From Actinomadura madurae (GTDB taxonomy: Bacteria; Actinomycetota; Actinomycetes; Streptosporangiales; Streptosporangiaceae), in assembly GCF_900115095.1 (NCBI RefSeq), contig NZ_FOVH01000027.1, forward strand, positions 41,206 through 105,205: a stretch of 64,000 nt of DNA. Direction: 5' to 3'. Below the pieces are notes generated by a model that made no database searches, had not been told where the DNA came from, and worked only from the letters and a program-made list of their open reading frames with translations. Positions 51,373 through 59,096 of the stretch are shown piece by piece (within the stretch, counting starts at the first letter, position 1; every line of letters begins with the position of its first letter). Made by a program: the position numbers and the translations under genes.

Positions 51373-51761
51373 GCTATGTCCTCCTGTCGGGCGGACCGAA
51401 ATGTGGTCATGAACAGCGCCTCGATGCTCTCGTCGTCGAGCCCCGCCAGCCGCGCCTTCGCGAGCCAGCGCTCCAGGTCCTTGCGCAGCGGGCCGTGGGC
51501 GTGCAGCGACTCGCCCGCCAGCGTCCGCGTCACGAACGTCCCGAGGCCCGGCCGCGGTGCGACCAGCCCTTCGTGCTCCAGCTCCCGGTAGGCCTTGAGC
51601 ACCGTGTTCGGATTGATCGCGAGCTGCGCCACCACGTCCTTGACGGTGGGCAGCTGATCGCCGACCCGCAGCAGATCCAGCCGCAGCGCGTGCCGCACCT
51701 GCCGGACCAGCTGCATGTAGGGCGACACGCCCGAGCCGGAGTCCAGATGGAACTCGATCAT
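51369..51761 (-). CDS. GntR family repressor, YtrA subfamily
   Basis: 130 aa from ATG 51761, chosen because GGAGGTGA lies just before it and overlaps the alternative ATG at 51773. It has a short GntR winged helix (GVSPYMQLVRQVRHALRLDL, then VKDVVAQLAINPNTVLKAYRELEHEGLV, RPGLGTFV) with only a small C-terminal dimer helix, the YtrA signature. First gene of its ABC operon and expected to repress it. Confidence 0.93.
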   Translation of the reverse strand: MIEFHLDSGSGVSPYMQLVRQVRHALRLDLLRVGDQLPTVKDVVAQLAINPNTVLKAYRELEHEGLVAPRPGLGTFVTRTLAGESLHAHGPLRKDLERWLAKARLAGLDDESIEALFMTTFRSARQEDIA

Positions 51762-51776
51762 CCTCACCTCCATTTA

Positions 51777-51821
51777 ACTAGGATGCTAGTACTTTAGATG
51801 TATGGCTCTATCCGCTGTCAA
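51777..51821 (-). promoter_or_regulatory. promoter and operator of GntR-ABC operon
   Basis: On the minus strand a consensus TTGACA -35 (51821-51816) is followed at 17 bases by TCTAAA (51798-51793), with TAAAGT as an alternative. Immediately downstream, ACTAG-GATG-CTAGT (51777-51790) is a perfect inverted repeat covering the expected start site. This fits autorepression by the YtrA-type protein. Confidence 0.65.
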
Positions 51822-51904
51822 GGCGCGGGAGGGAAGACTCCGGTGACATCGGTTCGTTAGGTGTCTGTTTTGTGCCTGGGGCGTAGTTCGGCGATGCTGG
51901 GGGC

Positions 51905-52834
51905 GTGTCAACGGAGACTCTGAACGGCGCGGCCGACCTGCGCGCGTTCCTGCACGGCCTGCCGGGTGTGGACCAGGTGGGGGCCGAGGAGCGGGCGGCG
52001 CGGCTGGCGACCCGGTCGATCAAGACGTCGGCGAAGGCCGAGGCGATCGATCTGGCGATCTCGATGGTGGACCTGACCACGCTGGAAGGCGCGGACACCC
52101 CGGGCAAGGTGCGGGCGCTGTGCGCCAAGGCCGCCCACCCCGATCCGGCGGACCCGTCCGTCCCGAAGGTCGCGGCGGTGTGCGTGTACCCCGACATGGT
52201 GGAGGCGGCCGTCGCGGCCCTCGCGGGGACGGGCATCGGCGTCGCCAGCGTGGCGACGGCGTTCCCGTCGGGGCGGGCGCCGCTGGAGGCCAAGCTCGCC
52301 GACACCCGCGCGGCCGTGCGGGCCGGGGCGGCGGAGATCGACATGGTGATCGACCGGGGCGCGTTCCTGTCCGGTGACTACGGCACCGTGTTCGACCAGA
52401 TCGTCGCGGTCAAGGACGCGTGCGGGGACGCGCACCTGAAGGTGATCCTGGAGACCGGCGAGCTGGCCACCTACGACAACGTGCGGCGGGCGAGCTGGCT
52501 GGCGATGCGGGCCGGCGCCGACTTCATCAAGACCTCCACGGGCAAGGTCTCCCCGGCCGCGACGCTGCCGGTGACGCTGGTGATGCTGGAGGCGGTCCGC
52601 GACTACCGCGCCGCCACCGGCCGGCAGGTCGGGGTGAAACCGGCGGGCGGCATCCGCACCACCAAGGACGCGATCCGGTACCTGGTGCTGGTGAACGAGA
52701 CCGCCGGCCCCGACTGGCTGACCCCGGACCGGTTCCGCCTCGGGGCGTCCAGCGTCCTGAACGACCTGCTGATGCAGCGCCGCAAGCTGGCCACGGGCGT
52801 CTATTCGGGTCCCGACTACTTCACGGTGGACTGA
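51905..52834 (+). CDS. deoC: deoxyribose-phosphate aldolase
   Basis: 309 aa. It cleaves 2-deoxyribose-5-phosphate to glyceraldehyde-3-phosphate and acetaldehyde. Visible are VAAVCVYPDMV, VATAFPSGRAPLEAK, EIDMVIDRGAFLSGDY, the Schiff-base Lys in FIKTSTGK, and VGVKPAGGIRT. The family block order is complete. The two aldehyde-dehydrogenase genes that follow could oxidise the acetaldehyde. GTG 51905 lacks a strong ribosome site. Confidence 0.95.
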   Translation: MSTETLNGAADLRAFLHGLPGVDQVGAEERAARLATRSIKTSAKAEAIDLAISMVDLTTLEGADTPGKVRALCAKAAHPDPADPSVPKVAAVCVYPDMVEAAVAALAGTGIGVASVATAFPSGRAPLEAKLADTRAAVRAGAAEIDMVIDRGAFLSGDYGTVFDQIVAVKDACGDAHLKVILETGELATYDNVRRASWLAMRAGADFIKTSTGKVSPAATLPVTLVMLEAVRDYRAATGRQVGVKPAGGIRTTKDAIRYLVLVNETAGPDWLTPDRFRLGASSVLNDLLMQRRKLATGVYSGPDYFTVD

Positions 52835-52836
52835 TC

Positions 52837-54267
52837 ATGGTCTTCGAGTACGCGCCCGCACCCGAATCCCGCTCCGTCGTGGACATCCGGGCCTCCTACG
52901 GCCTGTTCGTCGACGGCGAGTTCACCGACGGGCACGGGGAGCCGTTCAAGTCCGTCAACCCGGCCGACGAGAGCGTCCTCGCCGACATCGCCCGCGCCGA
53001 CGAGTCCGACGTCGACCGCGCCGTGCGGGCCGCGCGCACCGCCTACGAGCGGGTGTGGGGCCCGATGCCGGGCACCGAGCGGGCCAAGTACCTGTACCGG
53101 ATCGCGCGGATCGTCCAGGAGCGGTCCCGCGAGCTGGCGGTGCTGGAGTCGATCGACAACGGCAAGCCGATCCGCGAGTCGCGGGACGTGGACGTGCCGC
53201 TGGTGGCGGCGTGGTTCTTCTACTACGCCGGGTGGGCCGACAAGCTGCCCCACGCCGGGTTCGGGCCGGACCCGCGGCCGGTCGGGGTGGCGGGGCAGGT
53301 GATCCCGTGGAACTTCCCGCTGCTGATGCTGGCGTGGAAGATCGCCCCCGCCCTGGCCTGCGGCAACACGGTGGTGCTGAAACCGGCCGAGACCACGCCG
53401 CTCACGGCGCTGCTGTTCGCCGACATCTGCCGCCAGGCCGACCTGCCGCCCGGGGTGGTCAACATCATCACCGGCGCCGGCGACACCGGCCGCGCCCTGG
53501 TCGCCCATGAGGGCGTCGACAAGGTCGCCTTCACCGGCTCCACCGAGGTCGGCCGCCAGATCGCCCGCACCCTGGCCGGCACCCGCAGGAAGCTGACCCT
53601 TGAGCTGGGCGGCAAGGCCGCCAACATCGTGTACGCCGACGCCGCGCTGGACCAGGCCGTCGAGGGCATCGTCAACGGGATCTTCTTCAACCAGGGGCAC
53701 GTGTGCTGCGCCGGGTCCCGGCTGCTGGTGCAGGAATCGGTCGCCGGCGAGGTCCTGGACCGGCTCAAGGTGCGGATGGCGACGCTGCGGGTCGGCGACC
53801 CGCTGGACAAGAACACCGACATCGGCGCGATCAACTCCGCCGAGCAGCTCGCCAAGATCCGCGAGCTCACCGCCGCCGGCGAGGCCGAGGGCGCCGACGC
53901 CTGGTCGCCGCCGTGCGAGCTGCCCGCCCGCGGGTTCTGGTTCGCGCCCACGCTGTTCACCGGCGTGGCCCAGTCGCACCGGATCGCGCGGGAGGAGATC
54001 TTCGGGCCGGTGCTGTCGGTCCTGACCTTCCGCACCCCCGACGAGGCGGTCGCCAAGGCCAACAACACCCCCTACGGGCTGTCGGCCGGGATCTGGACCG
54101 AGAAGGGCTCGCAGATCCTGTGGACCGCGCAGCGGCTCCGGGCCGGGGTGGTGTGGGCCAACACCTTCAACAAGTTCGACCCCGCCTCCCCGTTCGGCGG
54201 CTACAAGGAATCGGGGTTCGGCCGAGAGGGCGGACGCCACGGACTGGAGGCCTACCTCGATGTCTAA
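52837..54267 (+). CDS. aldehyde dehydrogenase
   Basis: 476 aa, complete ALDH. VIPWNFPLLML, VLKPAETTPLTALL, FTGSTEVGRQI, the general-base Glu in LELGGKAANIV, the catalytic Cys in QGHVCCAGSRLLV, and EEIFGPVLSVLTF are all present. It starts 2 bp after deoC, so the two are coupled. Probable role: oxidation of acetaldehyde or another aldehyde released by the aldolase, at NAD expense. Confidence 0.94.
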   Translation: MVFEYAPAPESRSVVDIRASYGLFVDGEFTDGHGEPFKSVNPADESVLADIARADESDVDRAVRAARTAYERVWGPMPGTERAKYLYRIARIVQERSRELAVLESIDNGKPIRESRDVDVPLVAAWFFYYAGWADKLPHAGFGPDPRPVGVAGQVIPWNFPLLMLAWKIAPALACGNTVVLKPAETTPLTALLFADICRQADLPPGVVNIITGAGDTGRALVAHEGVDKVAFTGSTEVGRQIARTLAGTRRKLTLELGGKAANIVYADAALDQAVEGIVNGIFFNQGHVCCAGSRLLVQESVAGEVLDRLKVRMATLRVGDPLDKNTDIGAINSAEQLAKIRELTAAGEAEGADAWSPPCELPARGFWFAPTLFTGVAQSHRIAREEIFGPVLSVLTFRTPDEAVAKANNTPYGLSAGIWTEKGSQILWTAQRLRAGVVWANTFNKFDPASPFGGYKESGFGREGGRHGLEAYLDV

Positions 54268-55123
54268 CCCGCCCGCCCGCCTCGCCGTCCGCAAGACCTA
54301 CAAGCTGTACATCGGCGGCGCGTTCCCGCGCTCGGAGTCCGGCAGGTCCTACCCCGTGAACGATGCCAAGGGCCGGTTCCTGGCCAACGCCTCCCACGCG
54401 TCCCGCAAGGACGCCCGCGACGCGGTGGCCGCCGCCCGCAAGGCGTTCGGCGGCTGGTCGGGACGCACCGCCTACAACCGCGGCCAGATCCTCTACCGCG
54501 TCGCCGAGATGCTCGAAGGCCGCCGCGACCAGTTCACCGGCGAGCTCCGCCGGACCGGCGCGTCCAAGAGCGGCGCCGCCGCCGAGGTGGACGCCGCGAT
54601 CGACCGGTGGGTCTGGTACGCCGGATGGGCCGACAAGCTGAGCGCCGTCGCTGGCGCCGCCAACCCGGTGTCCGGGCCGTTCTTCAACTTCTCCACCCCC
54701 GAGCCGACCGGCGTCGTCGCCGTCGTCGCCCCCGACTCGCCGCTGCTCGGCCTGGTCTCGGTCGTCGCGCCGGTGATCGTGTCCGGCAACACCGCCGTCG
54801 TGGTCGCCGCCGAGCCGGCGCCGCTGCCCGCGATCACCCTGGCCGAGGTGCTGGCCACCTCCGACCTGCCCGGCGGCGTGGTCAACATCCTGACCGGGCG
54901 CCGCGCCGAGCTCGCGCCCTGGCTGGCCTCCCACATGGACGTCAACGCCATCGACCTCACCGGCGTGCCGGAGGACCAGGTCGCCGACCTGGAGGACAAG
55001 GCCGCCGGCAACCTCAAGCGCGTCCACCACCCCGCCGGGACCGACTGGACCGCACCGCCCGGAACCGCCCGCCTCACCGCGTTCCTGGAGACCAAGACCG
55101 TCTGGCATCCGGTGGGCGTCTGA
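54260..55123 (+). CDS. truncated aldehyde-dehydrogenase-like protein without catalytic half
   Basis: 287 aa. It matches only the N-terminal, cofactor-binding part of ALDH: KLYIGGAFPRSESGRSYPV, YNRGQILYRVAEMLEGRR, DKLSAVAGAANPVSGPF, GVVAVVAPDSPLLGLVS, SGNTAVVVAAEPAPLPAITL, GGVVNILTGRRAEL. The catalytic Cys region and the general-base ELGG are absent; the sequence ends naturally after a WHPVGV tail. Reading frame and codon use look healthy, so it is not simply decayed. It overlaps the upstream ALDH by 8 bp and may be a structural or regulatory partner. Confidence 0.85.
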   Translation: MSNPPARLAVRKTYKLYIGGAFPRSESGRSYPVNDAKGRFLANASHASRKDARDAVAAARKAFGGWSGRTAYNRGQILYRVAEMLEGRRDQFTGELRRTGASKSGAAAEVDAAIDRWVWYAGWADKLSAVAGAANPVSGPFFNFSTPEPTGVVAVVAPDSPLLGLVSVVAPVIVSGNTAVVVAAEPAPLPAITLAEVLATSDLPGGVVNILTGRRAELAPWLASHMDVNAIDLTGVPEDQVADLEDKAAGNLKRVHHPAGTDWTAPPGTARLTAFLETKTVWHPVGV

Positions 55124-55168
55124 GTTGGTATGACGCTACGTGTGTAGAGGGTCACGAACTGTGGAATA

Positions 55169-55204
55169 GATCTCCCCGTAACTGATCATCACTGGGGGGA
55201 GATC
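55169..55204 (+). promoter_or_regulatory. hairpin covering the ribosome site of the H1-like gene
   Basis: GATCTCCCC (55169-55177) and GGGGAGATC (55196-55204) form a 9-bp perfect stem with an 18-base loop. The 3' arm contains most of the GGGGGGAG Shine-Dalgarno, and the GTG start is at 55206, so a folded mRNA would hide it. It could alternatively be a terminator for the deoC operon. Confidence 0.6.
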
Positions 55205-55205
55205 A

Positions 55206-56111
55206 GTGCCTACCAAGACCGCAGCGCGTACGACGACGGGCCGAGGGACGGCCGCTCGTACGAAGAGCACATCAGCCACCAAGTCCGGCACCGCGAAGAA
55301 GCCGGCGGCGAAGCGGACCTCGGCGTCGTCGTCGAGGTCCACGACATCCCGGTCGACCGGGACGAGGAGCACGGCGCGCAAGCCCGCCTCGTCCGGCCGG
55401 ACGACGGCCTCGTCGTCGGCCGCCGCGACCCGGGTCACCAAGGCCGCGAGCCAGGCCAAGACCGCCGCGACGCAGATGAAGTCGGTGGCGACCAAGGCGT
55501 CCTCGTCGGCCAAGGCCATGACGGCGATGACCAAGGCGATGACAAGCGCGACCAAGGCCATGTCCGACGCCGCGAAGGCGATGGACGCGGCGGCGAAGGT
55601 CATCACCACGTCGGCCAAGTCCGCGAGCACGCGGAGCACGGCGGCGCGGACGCCCTCGTCCGGCAGGAGCACCGCGAGCAAGAGCACCGGGAGCAGGAGC
55701 GCCGGGAGCCGGAGCACGGCGAGCAAGGGCACGGCGCGCACGTCGGCGGCGTCGAGCCGGTCGCGGTCGACGACGTCCACGCGGACGGCGTCCAAGTCGT
55801 CCACGACCCGGAAGACCTCGGCGTCCGGCACGGCGAAGAAGGCGGCGCCGAAGTCCAGGACCACCGCCGCGCGCAAGTCCACGTCGGCGGGGCGGACGAC
55901 GGCGAGCACGAAGTCCGGCACGGCGAAGGGGGGCGCCAGATCCGGCACGGCGTCCCGCAAGGCGCCCGCCCGGCGCGCCGCGGGGTCGAGCGCCGCCGCC
56001 GCGCCGCCCGCGTCGCCCGTCATCGAGCCGAAGACCGGTTCGATGCAGCACTCGACGCGGACCGACGGCGGGTTCCTCAGCGGGCTCACCGACGCGAACC
56101 GCGAGCGCTGA
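55206..56111 (+). CDS. histone H1-like Lys/Ala/Ser/Thr-rich protein
   Basis: 301 aa, almost entirely Ala, Ser, Thr, Lys, Arg and Gly, with repeats such as KSGTAKKPAAKRTSAS and STASKSTGSRSAGS. A central helical block (about residues 78-140, AMTAMTKAMTSATKAMSDAA) may form a coiled coil. Such basic repetitive proteins in actinomycetes bind DNA like the HupS tail or histone H1. The C-terminal tail (GGFLSGLTDANRER) is ordinary. It should be a nucleoid-associated protein; direct evidence is composition only. Confidence 0.75.
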   Translation: MPTKTAARTTTGRGTAARTKSTSATKSGTAKKPAAKRTSASSSRSTTSRSTGTRSTARKPASSGRTTASSSAAATRVTKAASQAKTAATQMKSVATKASSSAKAMTAMTKAMTSATKAMSDAAKAMDAAAKVITTSAKSASTRSTAARTPSSGRSTASKSTGSRSAGSRSTASKGTARTSAASSRSRSTTSTRTASKSSTTRKTSASGTAKKAAPKSRTTAARKSTSAGRTTASTKSGTAKGGARSGTASRKAPARRAAGSSAAAAPPASPVIEPKTGSMQHSTRTDGGFLSGLTDANRER

Positions 56112-56117
56112 GAGCCG

Positions 56118-56363
56118 ATGGACGAGAAGGACGTCCTGGAGCGCATCGGCGAGTACGTCGGCGAGGAGCAGCGGCTCCGCGAGCGGTACCAGCGCGACGA
56201 GCTCGGGCGCGAGGAGGAGCACCGGCGGCTGGAGTCCCTGGAGGTCGCGCTCGACCAGTGCTGGGACCTGCTGCGCCGCCGCAGGGCCAGGCTGGAGGCC
56301 GGCGCCGACCCGGACGACACCGAGGCCCGGCCGCCGGACGAGGTCGAAGGCTACCTGCAGTGA
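56118..56363 (+). CDS. DUF2630 family protein
   Basis: 81 aa, highly charged and helical: VLERIGEYVGEEQRLRERYQ, EEHRRLESLEVALDQCWDLL, then RRRRARLEAG and a DDTEARPPDEVEGYLQ end. This matches DUF2630, a small actinobacterial helical hairpin of unknown role. It starts 6 bp after the H1-like gene and overlaps the next gene by 4 bp (GTGA). Confidence 0.9.
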   Translation: MDEKDVLERIGEYVGEEQRLRERYQRDELGREEEHRRLESLEVALDQCWDLLRRRRARLEAGADPDDTEARPPDEVEGYLQ

Positions 56364-57262
56364 CGGCGGCCCGACCGACGCGGGGACCGCTGCGGTTCGG
56401 CGTGTCGCTGGCCCCGGACCCGTCCGTCCCGCTGATCCGCGTCGCGCAGGACGCGGACCGGTTCGGGCTCGACCTCCTGGGCGTCCGCGACGAGCCGTAC
56501 CGGCGCGACACCGCCGACGCGCTCACGCTGATGGCCACCGTGCTCGCCTCCACGTCCCGGATCCGGGTGCTGCCCGCGGTGGCGTGCCTGCCGCTGCGCC
56601 CGCCGGCCGTGCTCGCGAAGGCGCTCGCCACGATGGACCGGCTGAGCGGCGGCCGGGTCGAGCTCGGCCTCGGCTCCGGGGCGGCACCGGACGGCATCGA
56701 GACCTACGGCGGCCCGCGGCTCGGCGCCGCCGCCGCGCGCCGGGCCGTCGAGGAGGCCGTGCAGATCATCCGGCTGCACTGGAGCGACCAGAACGGGCTC
56801 CGGTTCCAGGGCGAGCACTACCGGTTCGCGGCGGCCCAGGCCGGCCCGGCGCCCGCGCACCAGATCGGCATCTGGCTCGGCGTCACCGGGCCGCGCGGCC
56901 TCGACCTCGCCGGGCGCGTCGCCGACGGCTGGATCGCGCCGTCGTCGCTGATCCCGCCGAAGCGCCTCGCGGACGGCCAGCGCCGGCTGGCCGACGCGGC
57001 GCTGCGGGCGGGCCGCGACCCCGCCGACCTCCGCCGCGTCTACGTCCTCGAAGGGGCGGTGGACGCCCGCGAGTCGCGGGGCTTCCTGCACGGCCCGCCC
57101 CGCCAGTGGATCTACGAGCTGACCGAGCTGGCCGTCGGCCACGGCGTCGACTCGTTCCTGTTCGCGGGCGACCCGGAGCACCTGCCGATCTTCGCCCTGG
57201 AGGTCGTCCCCGCCGTCCGCGAACAGGTCGCCCGCGAGCGCGGGGCCGTCCTCCAGTCCTGA
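56360..57262 (+). CDS. F420-dependent LLM-class oxidoreductase
   Basis: 300 aa luciferase-like barrel: LRFGVSLAPDPSVPLIRVAQ, FGLDLLGVRDEPYRRDT, RIRVLPAVACLPLRPPAVLA, GGRVELGLGSGAAPDGI, IGIWLGVTGPRGLDLAGRVA. The pattern fits F420-dependent enzymes rather than FMN luciferases. GTG 56360 overlaps the DUF2630 stop, so it is translationally coupled. The substrate is unknown. Confidence 0.88.
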   Translation: MTAARPTRGPLRFGVSLAPDPSVPLIRVAQDADRFGLDLLGVRDEPYRRDTADALTLMATVLASTSRIRVLPAVACLPLRPPAVLAKALATMDRLSGGRVELGLGSGAAPDGIETYGGPRLGAAAARRAVEEAVQIIRLHWSDQNGLRFQGEHYRFAAAQAGPAPAHQIGIWLGVTGPRGLDLAGRVADGWIAPSSLIPPKRLADGQRRLADAALRAGRDPADLRRVYVLEGAVDARESRGFLHGPPRQWIYELTELAVGHGVDSFLFAGDPEHLPIFALEVVPAVREQVARERGAVLQS

Positions 57263-57280
57263 CTCCGGCGGCGCTCGGCC

Positions 57281-59026
57281 CTACATGCGTTCCGGGGTGG
57301 GGACGCCCAGGATGTCCAGGCCGGTGACGAGGGTGCGCAGCGTGGCGGCGCACAGGGCGAGGCGGGACGCCTTCGTCGCTTCGTCCGGAGCCTTCAGCAC
57401 CGGGCAGTTCTCGTAGAACGTCGTGTAGGCGTCCGCGACCGCGTAGACGTAGCTCGCCAGCCGGTGCGGCTCGGCGGTCTCGCCGGCCTGCTTCAGGACG
57501 GCGCCGAACCCGAGCAGCTCCAGCGCCAGCGCCCGCTCGGCCGGGTGCGCGAGCGTGATCGGGCCGGTCGCGTCCTCGGGGGACAGGCCGCCCTTCCGGA
57601 AGATCGACCGGATCCGTGCCGTCGCGTACTGCAGGTACGGGCCGGTCTTGCCGTGGAACGAGATCATCCGGTCGAAGTCGAAGACGTACTCGCTGTCGAG
57701 CGCCACCGACAGGTCGGCGTACTTCACCGCGCCGATGCCGACCGCCTGGACGATCTCCGCGCGGGTCGCGTCGTCGAACGGCTCGTCGTGCTGGATCTCG
57801 TCGAACGCGGCGCCGGCCCGCTCGACGGCCTCGTCCAGCAGCTCGGAGAGCTTGACGGTGCCGCCGGCCCGGGTCCGCAGGATCTTGCCGTCGGTGCCGA
57901 GGACGTTGCCGATCTTCGCGTGCTCGGCCTTCACCTCGTCGCCCAGCCAGCCCGCCATCCGGGCGACCGCGAACACCATCTCGAAGTGCAGCGACTGCGG
58001 CGCGCCGACCACGTAGACCATCCGGTCGACGTGCTCGGTGTCGACCCGGTACCGGATCGTCGCGAGGTCGGTGGTGGAGTAGTTGTAGCCGCCGTCGCTC
58101 TTCCGGATGATCACCGGGAGCGGCTCGCCCTCCCGGCCGGTGAACCCGGGCGGGAACGCGCACAGCGCCCCGTCGCTGACCACCGCGATGCCCTTGTCCT
58201 CCAGCTCCTGGACGGTCGGGGCGAGCAGGTCGTTGTAAAAGCTCTCGCCCCTGATGTCGTCGTCGGTGAGGGTGACGCCGAGCCGCCCGTAGACGGCGTT
58301 GAAGTACTGCTTGGACACCTCCACGAGGACGTTCCACAGCCGCAGCGTCTCCGGGTCGCCCGCCTGGAGCGCCACGACCCGGCTCCGGGACCGGTCGGCG
58401 AACGCCTCGTCGCTCTCGAACTTCTCCCGCGCGGCCTGGTAGAACGCGGTCAGGTCGCTGACGGACGAGTCGCCCCGCTCCGCCGCGTCCTCGCCGAGGT
58501 CGAGCAGGTGCTCGATCAGCATCCCGAACGGGGTGCCCCAGTCGCCGACATGGTTGTCCCGGACGACGTCGTGGCCGAGGAACGCCAGGATCCGCGCGAT
58601 CGCGTCCCCGACGATCGTGGTCCGCAGGTGCCCGACGTGCATCTCCTTCGCCACGTTCGGCGACGAGTACTCGACGACGACCTTCTGCGGCTCGTCCGCG
58701 AGGGGGACGGCGAGCCGCTCGTCCTCCAGGGCCTGCTGCGCCGCCGCGGCGATCCACGCGTCGCTGAGCGTCAGGTTGATGAAGCCCGGCCCGCTGACCT
58801 CCACCTCCGCCACGACATCGGCCGTGTCGAGGTTCTTGACGATCTCCTCGGCCACCTCTCGCGGCCGGCGCCCCAGCTTCTTGGCCAGCGGCAGCGCCAC
58901 GTTGGCCTGAAGGTCGGCGAACTGCGACGGCCGGATGACCGGGTCGGCGTCCGCGTACGACGGTCCGAAGGCGGCGCTCAGCGCCTCCTGGACCCGGGCG
59001 GCGAGTACGAGTTGCGGATCGGGCAT
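57281..59026 (-). CDS. argS: arginyl-tRNA synthetase
   Basis: 581 aa. An N-terminal additional domain (Arg_tRNA_synt_N) covers residues 1-100, then the HIGH motif as HVGH in SSPNVAKEMHVGHLRTT, DNHVGDWGTPFGML, SDGGYNYSTTDLATIRYR, and the C-terminal DALR anticodon domain (YVYAVADAYTTFYENCPVLK). The canonical KMSK is replaced, as is usual in ArgRS. It charges tRNA-Arg and is essential. The stop is 18 bp from that of the convergent LLM gene. Confidence 0.97.
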   Translation of the reverse strand: MPDPQLVLAARVQEALSAAFGPSYADADPVIRPSQFADLQANVALPLAKKLGRRPREVAEEIVKNLDTADVVAEVEVSGPGFINLTLSDAWIAAAAQQALEDERLAVPLADEPQKVVVEYSSPNVAKEMHVGHLRTTIVGDAIARILAFLGHDVVRDNHVGDWGTPFGMLIEHLLDLGEDAAERGDSSVSDLTAFYQAAREKFESDEAFADRSRSRVVALQAGDPETLRLWNVLVEVSKQYFNAVYGRLGVTLTDDDIRGESFYNDLLAPTVQELEDKGIAVVSDGALCAFPPGFTGREGEPLPVIIRKSDGGYNYSTTDLATIRYRVDTEHVDRMVYVVGAPQSLHFEMVFAVARMAGWLGDEVKAEHAKIGNVLGTDGKILRTRAGGTVKLSELLDEAVERAGAAFDEIQHDEPFDDATRAEIVQAVGIGAVKYADLSVALDSEYVFDFDRMISFHGKTGPYLQYATARIRSIFRKGGLSPEDATGPITLAHPAERALALELLGFGAVLKQAGETAEPHRLASYVYAVADAYTTFYENCPVLKAPDEATKASRLALCAATLRTLVTGLDILGVPTPERM

Positions 59027-59096
59027 GTCCCAAGGTTATCGGCGACGCGCCCCGGCCCGGACCCGGTTTTTCGCGGCCCGGCCACTGCGGCGCGGG

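Noticed and set aside
55206..56111. Repetitive DNA inside the H1-like gene as a possible CRISPR or satellite array
   Set aside because: Repeats are short, imperfect and in frame (codon-level Ala/Thr/Lys repeats), without regular spacers.
55136..56320. Minus-strand ORF of 394 codons opposite the H1-like gene, rich in Ala/Val/Leu/Asp
   Set aside because: Its composition mirrors the Ala/Thr/Lys codon repeats of the plus-strand gene. The plus strand has a strong ribosome site, continues into DUF2630 with a 6-bp gap, and ends in an ordinary tail.
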